From Terebella lapidaria (Eukaryota; Annelida; Polychaeta; Terebellida; Terebellidae), in NCBI GenBank assembly GCA_949152475.1, contig OX424569.1, positions 18,823,170-18,887,169 on the forward strand: DNA of 64,000 nucleotides. The letters are read 5' to 3'. Of the stretch, positions 46,797 through 60,524 are shown piece by piece. The translations under genes and the position numbers were made by a program. The notes under the pieces were generated by a model. That model had not been told where the DNA came from, did not search any database, and saw only the letters and a program-made list of their open reading frames with translations. The stretch's first letter is position 1. Each line of letters starts with the position of its first letter.

Positions 46797-47727
46797 GAAT
46801 AGTACTGTACATTGCCATGAGGAGGACAGCCTCAGTCCCTATAAATACCAAGACTAGAGAATAGTACTGTACATTGCCATGAGGAGGACAGCCTCAGTCC
46901 CTATAAATACCAAGACTAGAGAATAGTACTGTACATTGCCATGAGGAGGACAGCCTCGGTCCCTATAAATACCAAGACTAGAGAATAGTACTGTACATTG
47001 CCATGAGGGGGACAGCCTCGGTCCCTATAAATACCAAGACTAGAGAATAGTACTGTACATTGCCATGAGGGGGACAGCCTCGGTCCCTATAAATACCAAG
47101 ACTAGAGAATAGTACTGTACATTGCCATGAGGAGGACAGCCTCGGTCCCTATAAATACCAAGACTAGAGAATAGTACTGTACATTGCCATGAGGGGGACA
47201 GCCTCGGTCCCTATAAATACCAAGACTAGAGAATAGTACTGTACATTGCCATGAGGGGGACAGCCTCGGTCCCTATAAATACCAAGACTAGAGAATAGTA
47301 CTGTACATTGCCATGAGGAGGACAGCCTCGGTCCCTATAAATACCAAGACTAGAGAATAGTACTGTACATTGCCATGAGGGGGACAGCCTCGGTCCCTAT
47401 AAATACCAAGACTAGAGAATAGTACTGTACATTGCCATGAGGAGGACAGCCTCGGTCCCTATAAATACCAAGACTAGAGAATAGTACTGTACATTGCCAT
47501 GAGGAGGACAGCCTCAGTCCCTATAAATACCAAGACTAGAGAATAGTACTGTACATTGCCATGAGGGGGACAGCCTCGGTCCCTATAAATACCAAGACTA
47601 GAGAATAGTACTGTACATTGCCATGAGGGGGACAGCCTCGGTCCCTATAAATACCAAGACTAGAGAATAGTACTGTACATTGCCATGAGGGGGACAGCCT
47701 CGGTCCCTATAAATACCAAGACTAGAG
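46797..47727. repeat. 62-bp minisatellite array 2, about 15 copies
   Basis: Same unit as array 1, lying between two copies of the 1.12-kb block. Confidence 0.97.
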
Positions 47728-48869
47728 TGTTCCGTCCGAAGTCGCTTTGATTTCCTATGGTCTTTCCAAGGTCACATTAAGAGCACACTGTACTGTACTA
47801 ACTGAGTTAATGGATTTTGATATGTAGTCTCATTGCTGAGGCAATGAGGCACCGACGTAAGACGTTTTCACGAATTCCTACCTCACCGTGGATCATTTGC
47901 GAGCTACAGCAACAAGTAATGTGTAGGCAATAAGGTAAATCACCGGCGCCCATTGATCAGACGGACAGGGTGGCCCCCCCTTTTACCATTATCAGCTATT
48001 TTCATAACAACTATTCTCGGTAGGTTTATGTTACAAATAAAAATCACAAGAATAATATTATATGCCTTGATTATAATACATGAATTATGTTATCTATGCG
48101 TTGTATTTAAATATTACCAATCTTCCCAAAATTTTGTTGTCATTCAACACACGATTTCATTTTTTTAGAGCTGCCAACCTTTATTTTTTCCACTTTGGGA
48201 AATTTGGTCATACGACCATCCTTTACCAAAATGGTGGGGAATTGGCCTTAGTAAAATGCAAAAATGCAAATATCATAGCAAAAATTTGATTTTTGTATAT
48301 ATTCAGATTGGCATATATTGATCAGTGAATGATATTTCACCACTCTACGAAGTTTCATGCTTGTATCACAGTGTGAACAATTCTTCCTAAATTATGAGCT
48401 AAGGAACTGCACCAATTTGCCCATTACGCGTATACATAGTAGTGTTTGTCATTGATTACTTTGATACGATCCCTCAACGAACCACAACAGCAGGCACTGT
48501 TACTGATGTCTATTAATCATTTTCACACAAACTTTAACACGTCACTTTAACACGTGGTGTTAAGTGTGTTACCTTATAGGTCACATACTTAGTGGATTAC
48601 GGGTGTGTATCTGTTTATGGCCCAAGTATCATAGGCTGCGCCTTACTGCTACTCACCCACTGAATGAATGCTATTTAACCCGTCTGTCACATTTTTAATC
48701 TTTATTGAATATAGAAGAAAGCGTAGGATATGACACTTGGGCCCTGTTTATACTAGTATTGCATCTAGCAGCGATGACATTGTACGTAAAACCTTTGCAC
48801 TGCTATAACTGACAGTTGTAATCAATCATTAGGATTATGATAAGTGAATAGTTCTGTACATTGCCATGT
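47728..48869. repeat. Macro-repeat block, copy 3, ending in a part array unit
   Basis: Near-identical to copy 2 (only a handful of substitutions seen). It ends with about 24 bp of one 62-bp unit (48846-48869), after which similarity stops. Confidence 0.93.
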
Positions 48870-49948
48870 AGTCCAGGGCTTTTATGGCCCGAATGGGGTC
48901 AGATAGGAAAAAAATGCAACACTACATATCATTTGTGATTTGATTACAGAAATATATGCTGAACAACATATCAAAAGTCTAAAGTTCTCAAAATTTGGGA
49001 AGTTGGAAAAAATCACAATTTTTTGGACCCCCCATTTGAGTAATTTTCCGCACCATTTCGCCATGTCAGAATTTAGTCTACTGTCAGGATTTGGGGTAGA
49101 AATTTGGGTGTCATATCTCAATTTTTGCACATTGACTCTGGAGACCATATCAATAACCCACAAAAAAGTCCATATCAATCCCATGGGGAATTTTCTCAAA
49201 AATCCAAGATGGCCGCCATTTATACGCGAAATAGCTTAAAATCGAACTAGCGAGTTATCCACTGTACCTACGTTAGCGATTTAAGTGTCTACCCCCATGT
49301 TTTCTGACCCAAGGAATCAGTTTCTGTGACTGTTGGTTGTTTCAGAATCCGAAATGGCTGCCATGAAAAACCTGGGAAATTAGAAAAAACACGTTTCTAG
49401 CTAGGTTTCAGCTTCTATGTCAGATGAAGGCAAAACGTTGGTGTCTACCATTATCTATATTATCTGACACAAGAAATACAGTGGTGATACCGCCGTGTCT
49501 CTGTAACTGTTGGTTGCACCAGAAATAAACATGGCTGCCATAAAAATATGTGACAATTTTCCACTATATATCAGCTTCTATTACAGATAGAAGCAAAAAT
49601 TTGGTACCTATATTGTTGTTTATACACATGAAAAGGGATACCAGCACCATTGGACCCATATTCAACTAATCAACTAACCAACACATACATGGACTCACTA
49701 CAATTTATTGATAAGACATAATGACAATCACAGTACAGACTTGCCTATTGAATTTGCAGGAAAGTGGAGGGACTGCATGTTAGCAGAGCCATATGCTGGA
49801 GACAGGCAGCTCAGCTTCGTAGTGACTTAGAGTAGCTCTACCTCTCAAACAATCACTTGTTTGATAGTAGCTTTGAATAAGTCCACCATTTTGATGAATA
49901 ATGACTCCTCACGATGCAATGATTCTCGATTCACAAAGAGGCTTCATT
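48870..49948. other. Intergenic with diverged GATGGC-word repeats
   Basis: Several loosely repeated segments contain AATCCAAGATGGCCGCC (49200), GAAATGGCTGCCATG (49351) and ACATGGCTGCCAT (49529), each followed by AT-rich sequence. They resemble the palindrome units but are too diverged to align by eye. No gene was seen. Confidence 0.45.
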
Positions 49949-52809
49949 CAACCACAACTGTGTGAAGGGTGCTTGCTCAGCACAGCAAAGAGCTTTGATA
50001 ATCCCTTGTCATATTCACAAACAGGAAGACTAGCTTATCCAGTTGTTATGGCCAGAGAGTTTGATGCTAATTTATGCGTGGCAAAGCATGTCAAAAATCT
50101 TGATGGAGCATGCTTACATATTCTTCTAAAGCAGAATATTGCATGACAGGAACTCTGCCACAACGGATCTGAGCTCATCCACATCCACAACTCGCACCCA
50201 CAATGAAATCATAGGGCCTAAACCAGTGGTGCTGCTGAGATTCCTTCAACAACCTGCATGTTCCTGTAAACTCAGTTTTGGCATTGCATATATTTGAGTC
50301 CAATGGTTTCAGAGGGGAACTACAAGCTTGAACGTTCCTAAATGTTGGCTCTGATCGTGCTGCTGTTCCAAAGGAACTGCTCAAATTGATTTACTGTGAT
50401 TGACAACATGACGTGATATTTTCAAAACAACACGTTTTGTTGTGAAAGGTAACGTGACAAGACGTGAGGTAATAGCAGGTTATGTGGATGATGATTGTAC
50501 TTGGGTATTGGTTCCATGTTTCCTGAGCAAAGGACGCCAGTATGAGGCAGTCGCGACTTTGTCCATAGGACATCGAGGGCCTTGAAATGGAGCGACTTGT
50601 CGCAACTGTGCAATACAAAAAGGTTCCAAAAGAGGCTTGGTGGAAGCATTCCCTGATCATGAAGCCCACACTGTTGAGGAGCCCAACTGCCGACTGCAGT
50701 ACTTCCTCCTATACCTCACGTGAGACAAGCTGGTCGAGCATATATATTGTAGCAGCTGCCAGCCAATCCAGGGTAGAGTCTATCAAGGCTACAGACTGTA
50801 GGGGTCGTTGGACCTCCCCTGGCTGAGACATGGGCACAGACACCGAGTTACGGGTGGATAAGTCGTGCAACGCCTCCTTGGGAGGGCCAAAACGGCTTGG
50901 CAAGAAAGTCTTTCTGGGAAGGCTCAAAGAGCTTGAACAGCTTCGACCGCTTGATATTTTCTCTCTTGTTCTTAAGAGTTCCCTGCCAACGGCGTTCGAA
51001 AGCTCGGGAAACACTCCAGCTCAAAGGCAACTGCTGTCGGATGAGCTTCAGCTGGAGGTATGGGAAGGCCGCAGACCACCTGGTCCACCGAAGTAGACGA
51101 CCTAATTGGGGGTTCAGGTGGGAACTGTGACCCCAGGCATGATTGCACGAGAAGGAGCTTCTCCTTGGAGAGTAAGTCCTGCCATCCACTTCCTGGGAAC
51201 GAGCGATGCTGGAACTCTGGTCGAGCTCATCCACCCCCATGGAGTCTTCTAGTGACGGCATTTCACTGGGTGCAATACCAACAAGGAAAGCGGATAGGGT
51301 GGAGCCAGCAAGAGCTTTATCGGTCGCTGAGGCTGGCCTGGTGTAACCAAGCACAGGAAAGGCAATTGGGACGTGAAAATACTCTGTACCAGATTAACCA
51401 CGAGAAACTGTTCCCTTGGGTACGAGCCCGGGCTGGAGAGCCTGGCAGCGTCGAAGCAGGGATAAACCTGCCGAAAGCAGGCTTCCTGTCCCCGGACTAT
51501 GAGATTGGATAACGGACCCTGTTTTGTTTGCTCAGAATACTTAATACTGGGTATTGATTCCACGTCTATTAAACTTGCAGAAAGCAGGAAGATACGGGCG
51601 GAGACAGCTCTTGTGCAGGCTGGCATGCAACAAGTGATGGGTCATCTGAGTTTTCAGCTACTGACTCATAGAATTGAACATCGTCTGGGGTTGAAACGTT
51701 AGACGAGTGCCGAGGCTCAGCACCAACTGCCTGAGACCTTTGGGGGTAGCTCCTGAGGGTATCATTGTACCAGACGGAAACCCCACTGAAAGGGCCTTCG
51801 CCGGGAGTCCTACTAAGCATTCCCAAAGTCAAGGAGAGCCCGAAGGGGAGTTGTAAATCCCTCGTTGCAATGGCGGCAGCAAAGACAAACCTCGAGGCTG
51901 AGACATTGTCCAGAAAAGATGATATTCGACCCAACGGTCCAAGAATGCAGTATAAGATATGGAGAATCACTGCTGACAGCATCGACCATGATTGTCCTAA
52001 CTGAAACCAGGTTACTATCAGGACCCGACCCCGGGTCCGGAGCCAGACAGGGCCAGCCGACCGGCATGAAACCCATTCCAACTCGGTGTTCGAGTTTCTA
52101 TCGGAGGCCAGGCTCCAAGAGGGATGATCCTGGTGATTCCAACAATCCCAGTTGGTAAAAAGCAACGAGAAACACACGGATTATAAGAGTTGGTTATAAG
52201 TAGTGCTGTTCCGATGAGTAGGAGAATGGGAGAAGTTGACACTATTCTGCCATTTTATGACTTAGAATGGATACCAACAAACAGACAAATTCATAATTCC
52301 AATCCATGGATGAATTTTACAAAATCATTGTAGGTGATCAAATCGAAGTGATACTAAAGTATCAAAGTCAAAGCCATGTGAACATCAAAGACACCCATCC
52401 ACCTGAGCATGAGATCAGATGCTCCATAAGAGTGAGGTCATTCCTTAATCTTTCGCATAGGGGGTTTCGCTATGTGGGACGCATATGTTAAGTAGGCTGT
52501 ATGGGTAACTGTGTAATTTGTTAATGTACATGTATAGGAGTTAATATACATGTGTAGGAGTAGTTTAGGTGGATATATATGCAGCGAAATTGATATAAAC
52601 ACAATGTTCTATTGCAACAAACATACGTAATTGTGGCGTTTCGGGAGTGAAAAACTAGAAAAGTTTCACCCTATATTTAGGAATGTTCCTGATTTTTTTT
52701 ATCTCTTTAGACTTTTAGTATGTTGTTCAGATGCATTCAAGGCAAACAATTCCACATGATTTGTTAGTGTTGCAATTTTTTCCCCGTGAAACACTATATA
52801 CCCTAGACT

Positions 52810-53480
52810 AATGAGGGGGACAGCCTCGGTCCCTATAAAAACCAAGACTAGAGCGTTCTGTCCTAAGTCGCTTTGATTCCCTACGGTCGTTTCAAGGTCA
52901 CATTAAGAGCACAGTGTACTGTACTAACTGAGTTAATGGATTTTGATATGTAGTCTCGTTGCTGATGCAATGAGGCACCGAGGTAAGATGTTTTCACGAA
53001 TTCCTACCCCACTTTGGAGCATTTGCGAGCTACAGCAACAAGTAATGTGTAGGCAATAAGGTAAATCACCGGAGTCCATTGATCAGAGGGACAGGGTGGC
53101 CCCTTTTACCATTATCAGTTATTCTCATAACAACTATTCTCGGTAGGTTTATGTCACAAATAAGAATCACAAGAATAATATTATATGCCTTTATTATAAT
53201 ACATGAATTATGTTATTTATGCGTTGTTTTTAAATATTACCAATCTTCCCGAAATTTTGTTGTCGTTCAACACTCGATTTCGTTTTATTTATAATCCTAA
53301 GAAAAGACAAACAGAGATTGCAGACCCTCGTCCCGTAGATTTAGTTACTAAAATTGAAGCTGCCAACCTTTATTTTTTCGACCTTGGGAAATTTGGTCAT
53401 ACGACCATCCTTTACCATCCTTTGAGGTATTGGCCATAGTGAAATGCAAAAATGCAAAAATCATAGCAAAAAATAATCAC
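52810..53480. repeat. Diverged macro-repeat block with a single 62-bp unit (copy 1)
   Basis: A single GAGGGGGACAGCC...TATAAAAACC unit is followed by a block about 90% similar to 45679-46230. It represents the un-amplified form of the array plus block. Confidence 0.8.
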
Positions 53481-54468
53481 GGATAAAAGAAGAGTTAATG
53501 CCATTGTTTTTACCTTATTCTCGATCATGACCTTAATTCTTGACGCTGACCTCCCAAACTTCGTAAGCTTCCTTAGAACTATGCTTCACGGTATGTTAAA
53601 TATTCGTTCGAATATCGTCAGTGGTTTTGAAAGTACAATTTCTTGAAATATCACCACAAATCAGTGATTTCAACTGATGACTTATATTTCCGACCTTGGG
53701 CAATAATGAGGAATTTCGGTCGTACGACCATCGGTCACATGGCGAATGATGGGGAATTGGCCATAGTAAAATGATGGGGAAGTGGCCATAGTTAAATGCA
53801 GAAAAAATAGGGAAGATTAATCATGAATGTAAGCGGAGTAATTGCATTTTTTCACATTTTTATCTTTTCTGTGACATTCATCTTGTCGTTTTGACTTTGA
53901 GCTGTAAAATTACAGGCTATGGTTTCCATAATCAAGGCACGTCTCCTGAACGAAAATAGCTCACAAAGACTGAAAACTGGCTCCACAGTATGGCAATGAA
54001 TCTAGGAAAAAGTCCCTAATTTTCGACTGCGGGTGATGCATGGTCGTAAAATACAGATTGAAAATACAAAAAGAGTTTGAAAAAATATCTTGATTAGAAC
54101 CGGAGTATGGTCAGTTATGTGATTTTCACTGTTAAAGTTGCCATGGCAACCGTTTTTTTCCAAGCCAGTAGCATACCGCTTCATCCCTATAAGTTTCAAG
54201 TCGATCGGACCATTCTTTTTTTAGCGCGGACATACAGACACATGGACAGACAAACATGAATGCAATACCCTCTTCCCCTGCCGGGGCATGGTTAAAATGC
54301 GTATGAGATGATTATCAAACGCATCAATGTTGATATGCATGTACAACGGTCAACACTAACAACTCCTTGTGTCGGGGTTGCCTAAAGGGCTAAGTGTGTC
54401 TGTCGCGTTGCTTGAGCAGAAATGGCGACAAGGATTTCTCATGAAGGAAAATCCCATGATTTCCCATG

Positions 54469-54545
54469 GACATAATCACCACGTCACCATCTATCAGGTA
54501 CAACAGGTGGTGGTACCTGATAGATGGTGACGTGGTGATTATGTC
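54469..54545. repeat. Perfect hairpin, 33-bp arms and 11-nt loop (copy 1)
   Basis: Positions 54469-54501 and 54513-54545 are exact reverse complements. The arms contain ACGTCACC and its complement. Confidence 0.95.
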
Positions 54546-57500
54546 TATGTACCATTTATAATGATTATCCCTAAAGTATATTCACCATGGGGATAACGTA
54601 GTAGTTGAAGATCTACTTGTACTTTATGCATATTCATACAAGACTGCGCCACTTCTTTGATGTTACGAAACTGCGTTCTTTGATGTTACACGAGATACAT
54701 TTATCAATTATTATTCACTGACCCTGCACGAGAAATGAACATTCACTGAGGTGATCAAATATTTCTCATCAAAGTTAAGATATATGTTGAGTATCCCGAT
54801 ATTGCAAGTAAACAATTTTGAGAGTTTTAAACATTTTGTGTGTACACACTCGAGGTGTAGTCACTTATCATGTGCGAAAGCATTTATTAATAAATATGAA
54901 CCGATTGTTTTTTTTCATATACATACATATGGATACATGCATTGTCATACGTTATACGTAAATAAGCATAAAGACCGGTGCAAACCCTTAGGTGATATCA
55001 CGCAAATCCATGACGCCCCGTTCGTGCCACAAAAACTTTAAGGTTATTTTTTCCTTACTCATTCTTAGAAACATAGTAGATACCAAATCATGGTGGGATA
55101 TACTATGACATTCGTATGTACTTAATCTTATTTAAGTAATGGTCAGTTCTACGTAGGATATATTGCAAGTAGTCAGACTTGTGCACGATGTGTCATTTTT
55201 ACCAAGTGTGAAAGAGAATGTTATGTTGAGAACATAGAGGACGAACATATTGCTTCGATTTCCAACTCTATCTCAAGTACATCGAAGTTATTGCAGTTAT
55301 TCCGTGTACAGTATGACTCCGTTCCACCTACATGTATGAGTTAGTATCTCCTATGCATGACTTAGTACATCGTACGTATGACTTTGGTGTTTCATGATTT
55401 TGTATTTCATACGTTGAAGATTTAGTATATCATTCAAATGGGTTGATTTTTCATACGTATGCCATAGTATAAGCTACGGATAATTGAATATCTCCTGCGT
55501 ATGACTTTTAATATTATCTACATATGATTTAGTTTGTCGTACATATATCTCATACGTACGGGATAGTATCTCATATGTATGAGATAGTATTTCATATGAA
55601 TGACCTATTATGTCACACATATGAGTTGGAAAAACACATTTCACCATTTTGTGAAATCTGTGAGATCCGTCCCCAAGCATACCACAAGTAGCCTTTTGGT
55701 TTATGGTTAGGTACTTATGTACTTGTCATACATCTCCTCCATAGGGTTTGTTTCGGATTTCTCAGTTATTTTCATAGGTTGACTCAACTATTTGTTGGGC
55801 TTTGTTTCTATTCCTAAATGTTTTTTTTTACATTTGCTATTTGCATAATCAAATCTAGTTATATTGGTGGTAACAGAATGATACTTATATTCATACCACT
55901 GAGTCGGTGTCACTGCTGGTGGTGTCACTGCAACCACAACTGTGTGAAGGGTGCTTGCTCAGCACAGCAAAGAGCTTTGATAATCCCTTGTCATATTCAC
56001 AAACAGGAAGACTAGCTTATCCAGTTGTTATGGCCAGAGAGTTTGATGCTAATTTATGCGTGGCAAAGCATGTCAAAAATCTTGATGGAGCATGCTTACA
56101 TATTCTTCTAAAGCAGAATATTGCATGACAGGAACTCTGCCACAACGGATCTGAGCTCATCCACATCCACAACTCGCACCCACAATGAAATCATAGGGCC
56201 TAAACCAGTGGTGCTGCTGAGATTCCTTCAACAACCTGCATGTTCCTGTAAACTCAGTTTTGGCATTGCATATATTTGAGTCCAATGGTTTCAGAGGGGA
56301 ACTACAAGCTTGAACGTTCCTAAATGTTGGCTCTGATCGTGCTGCTGTTCCAAAGGAACTGCTCAAATTGATTTACTGTGATTGACAACATGACGTGATA
56401 TTTTCAAAACAACACGTTTGTTGTGAAAGGTAACGTGACAAGACGTGAGGTAATAGCAGGTTATGTGGATGATGATTGTACTTGGGTATTGGTTCCATGT
56501 TTCCTGAGCAAAGGACGCCAGCATGAGGCAGTCGCGACTTTGTCCATAGGACATCGAGGGCCTTGAAATGGAGCGACTTGTCGCAACTGTGCAATACAAA
56601 AAGGTTCCAAAAGAGGCTTGGTGGAAGCATTCCCTGATCATGAAGCCCACACTGTTGAGGAGCCCAACTGCCGACTGCAGTACTTCCTCCTATACCTCAC
56701 GTGAGACAAGCTGGTCGAGCATATATATTGTAGCAGCTGCCAGCCAATCCAGGGTAGAGTCTATCAAGGCTACAGACTGTAGGGGTCGTTGGACCTCCCC
56801 TGGCTGAGACATGGGCACAGACACCGAGTTACGGGTGGATAAGTCGTGCAACGCCTCCTTGGGAGGGCCAAAACGGCTTGGCAAGAAAGTCTTTCTGGGA
56901 AGGCTCAAAGAGCTTGAACAGCTTCGACCGCTTGATATTTTCTCTCTTGTTCTTAAGAGTTCCCTGCCAACGGCGTTCGAAAGCTCGGGAAACACTCCAG
57001 CTCAAAGGCAACTGCTGTCGGATGAGCTTCAGCTGGAGGTATGGGAAGGCCGCAGACCACCTGGTCCACCGAAGTAGACGACCTAATTGGGGGTTCAGGT
57101 GGGAACTGTGACCCCAGGCATGATTGCACGAGAAGGAGCTTCTCCTTGGAGAGTAAGTCCTGCCATCCACTTCCTGGGAACGAGCGATGCTGGAACTCTG
57201 GTCGAGCTCATCCACCCCCATGGAGTCTTCTAGTGACGGCATTTCACTGGGTGCAATACCAACAAGGAAAGCGGATAGGGTGGAGCCAGCAAGAGCTTTA
57301 TCGGTCGCTGAGGCTGGCCTGGTGTAACCAAGCACAGGAAAGGCAATTGGGACGTGAAAATACTCTGTACCAGATTAACCACGAGAAACTGTTCCCTTGG
57401 GTACGAGCCCGGGCTGGAGAGCCTGGCAGCGTCGAAGCAGGGATAAACCTGCCGAAAGCAGGCTTCCTGTCCCCGGACTATGAGATTGGATAACGGACCC

Positions 57501-58789
57501 TGTTTTGTTTGCTCGGAATACTTAATACTGGGTATTGATTCCACGTCTATTAAACTTGCAGAAAGCAGGAAGATACGGGCGGAGACAGCTCTTGTGCAGG
57601 CTGGCATGCAACAAGTGATGGGTCATCTGAGTTTTCAGCTACTGACTCATAGAATTGAACATCGTCTGGGGTTGAAACGTTAGACGAGTGCCGAGGCTCA
57701 GCACCAACTGCCTGAGACCTTTGGGGTAGCTCCTGAGGGTATCATTGTACCAGACGGAAACCCCACTGAAAGGGCCTTCGCCAGGAGTCCTACTAAGCAT
57801 TCCTAAAGTCAAGGAGAGCCCGAAGGGGAGTTGTAAATCCCTCGTTGCAATGGCGGCAGCAAAGACAAACCTCGAGGCTGAGACATTGTCCAGAAAAGAT
57901 GATATTCGACCCAACGGTCCAAGAATGCAGTATAAGATATGGAGAATCACTGCTGACAGCATCGACCATGATTGTCCTAACTGAAACCAGGTTACTATCA
58001 GGACCCGACCCCGGGTCCAGAGCCAGACAGGGCCAGCCGACCGGCATGAAACCCATTCCAACTCGGTGTTCGAGTTTCTATCGGAGGCCAGGCTCCAAGA
58101 GGGATGATCCTGGTGATTCCAACAATCCCAGTTGGTAAAAAGCAACGAGAAACACACGGATTATAAGAGTTGGTTATAAGTAGTGCTGTTCCGATGAGTA
58201 GGAGAATGGGAGAAGTTGACACTATTCTGCCATTTTATGACTTAGAATGGATACCAACAAACAGACAAATTCATAATTCCAATCCATGGATGAATTTTAC
58301 AAAATCATTGTAGGTGATCAAATCGAAGTGATACTAAAGTATCAAAGTCAAAGCCATGTGAACATCAAAGACACCCATCCACCTGAGCGTGAGATCAGGT
58401 GCTCCGTAAGAGTGAGGTCATTCCTTAATCTTTCGCATAGGGGGTTTCGCTATGTGGGACGCATATGTTAAGTAGGCTGTATGGGTAACTGTGTAATTTG
58501 TTAATGTACATGTATAGGAGTTAATATACATGTGTAGGAGTAGTTTAGGTGGATATATATGCAGCGAAATTGATATAAACACAATGTTCTATTGCAACAA
58601 ACATACGTAATTGTGGCGTTTCGGGAGTGAAAAACTAGAAAAGTTTCACCCTATATTTAGGAATGTTCCTGATTTTTTTATCTCTTTAGACTTTTAGTAT
58701 GTTGTTCAGATGCATTCAAGGCAAACAATTCCACATGATTTGTTAGTGTTGCAATTTTTTCCCCGTGAAACACTATATACCCTAGACTA

Positions 58790-59460
58790 ATGAGGGGGAC
58801 AGCCTCGATCCCTATAAAAACCAAGACTAGAGCGTTCCGTCCTAAGTCGCTTTGATTCCCTACGGTCGTTTCAAGGTCACATTAAGAGCACAGTGTACTG
58901 TACTAACTGAGTTAATGGATTTTGATATGTAGTCTCGTTGCTGATGCAATGAGGCACCGAGGTAAGATGTTTTCACGAATTCCTACCCCACCTTGGAGCA
59001 TTTGCGAGCTACAGCAACAAGTAATGTGTAGGCAATAAGGTAAATCACCGGAGTCCATTGATCAGAGGGACAGGGTGGCCCCTTTTACCATTATCAGTTA
59101 TTCTCATAACAACTATTCTCGGTAGGTTTATGTCACAAATAAGAATCACAAGAATAATATTATATGCCTTTATTATAATACATCAATTATGTTATTTATG
59201 CGTTGTTTTTAAATATTACCAATCTTCCCGAAATTTTGTTGTCGTTCAACACTCGATTTCGTTTTATTTATAATCCTAAGAAAAGACAAACAGAGATTGT
59301 AGACCCTCGTCCCGTAGATTTAGTTACTAAAATTGAAGCTGCCAACCTTTATTTTTTCGACCTTGGGAAATTTGGTCATACGACCATCCTTTACCATCCT
59401 TTGAGGTATTGGCCATAGTGAAATGCAAAAATGCAAAAATCATAGCAAAAAATAATCACG
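58790..59460. repeat. Diverged macro-repeat block with a single 62-bp unit (copy 2)
   Basis: The same structure within the second copy of the 5.98-kb duplication. Confidence 0.8.
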
Positions 59461-60447
59461 GATAAAAGAAGAGTTAATGCCATTTTTTTTACCTTATTCT
59501 CGATCATGACCTTAATTCTTGACGCTGACCTCCCAAACTTCGTAAGCTTCCTTAGAACTATGCTTCACGGTATGTTAAATATTCGTTCGAATATCGTCAG
59601 TGGTTTTGAAAGTACAATTTCTTGAAATATCACCACAAATCAGTGATTTCAACTGATGACTTATATTTCCGACCTTGGGCAATAATGAGGAATTTCGGTC
59701 GTACGACCATCGGTCACATGGCGAATGATGGGGAATTGGCCATAGTAAAATGATGGGGAATTGGCCATAGTTAAATGCAGAAAAAATAGGGAAGATTAAT
59801 CATGAATGTAAGCGGAGTAATTGCATTTTTTCACATTTTTATCTTTTCTGTGACATTCATCTTGTCGTTTTGACTTTGAGCTGTAAAATTACAGGCTATG
59901 GTTTCCATAATCAAGGCACGTCTCCTGAACGAAAATAGCTCACAAAGACTGAAAACTGGCTCCACAGTATGGCAATGAATCTAGGAAAAAGTCCCTAATT
60001 TTCGACTGCGGGTGATGCATGGTCGTAAAATACAGATTGAAAATACAAAAAGAGTTTGAAAAAATATCTTGATTAGAACCGGAGTATGGTCAGTTATGTG
60101 ATTTTCACTGTTAAAGTTGCCATGGCAACCGTTTTTTTCCAAGCCAGTAGCATACCGCTTCATCCCTATAAGTTTCAAGTCGATCGGACCATTCTTTTTT
60201 TAGCGCGGACATACAGACACATGGACAGACAAACATGAATGCAATACCCTCTTCCCCTGCCGGGGCATGGTTAAAATGCGTATGAGATGATTATCAAACG
60301 CATCAATGTTGATATGCATGTACAATGGTCAACACTAACAACTCCTTGTGTCGGGGTTGCCTAAAGGGCTAAGTGTGTCTGTCGCGTTGCTTGAGCAGAA
60401 ATGGCGACAAGGATTTCTCATGAAGGAAAATCCCATGATTTCCCATG

Positions 60448-60524
60448 GACATAATCACCACGTCACCATCTATCAGGTACAACAGGTGGTGGTACCTGAT
60501 AGATGGTGACGTGGTGATTATGTC
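60448..60524. repeat. Perfect hairpin, 33-bp arms and 11-nt loop (copy 2)
   Basis: Same sequence as the hairpin in copy 1, with both arms unchanged. Confidence 0.95.

Larger units (their letters stand above)
49949..55930. repeat. ~5.98-kb tandem duplication, copy 1
   Basis: Starts CAACCACAACTGTGTG and matches copy 2 over its whole length at about 99%. It holds a GC-richer module (about 50380-52250) with overlapping open frames on both strands that I do not recognise, one unit of the 62-bp family followed by a diverged 1.12-kb block (about 52810-53480), a perfect hairpin (54469-54545), and a stretch rich in CATATGTATGA-like words (about 55310-55630). Confidence 0.95.

Noticed and set aside
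43011-47727. CRISPR-like appearance of regularly spaced repeats
   Set aside because: The units are contiguous 62-bp repeats without unique spacers, in a eukaryotic setting; this is a minisatellite.
45904-48289. Repeated 69- and 71-codon frames in the macro-repeat blocks
   Set aside because: They occur because the blocks are duplicated; the sequence is AT-rich with no coding bias.
50848-52177. Minus-strand frames of 168 and 202 codons in the 6-kb copy
   Set aside because: Equally long frames overlap on the other strand, and no domain was recognised. Noted as a module but not called as genes.
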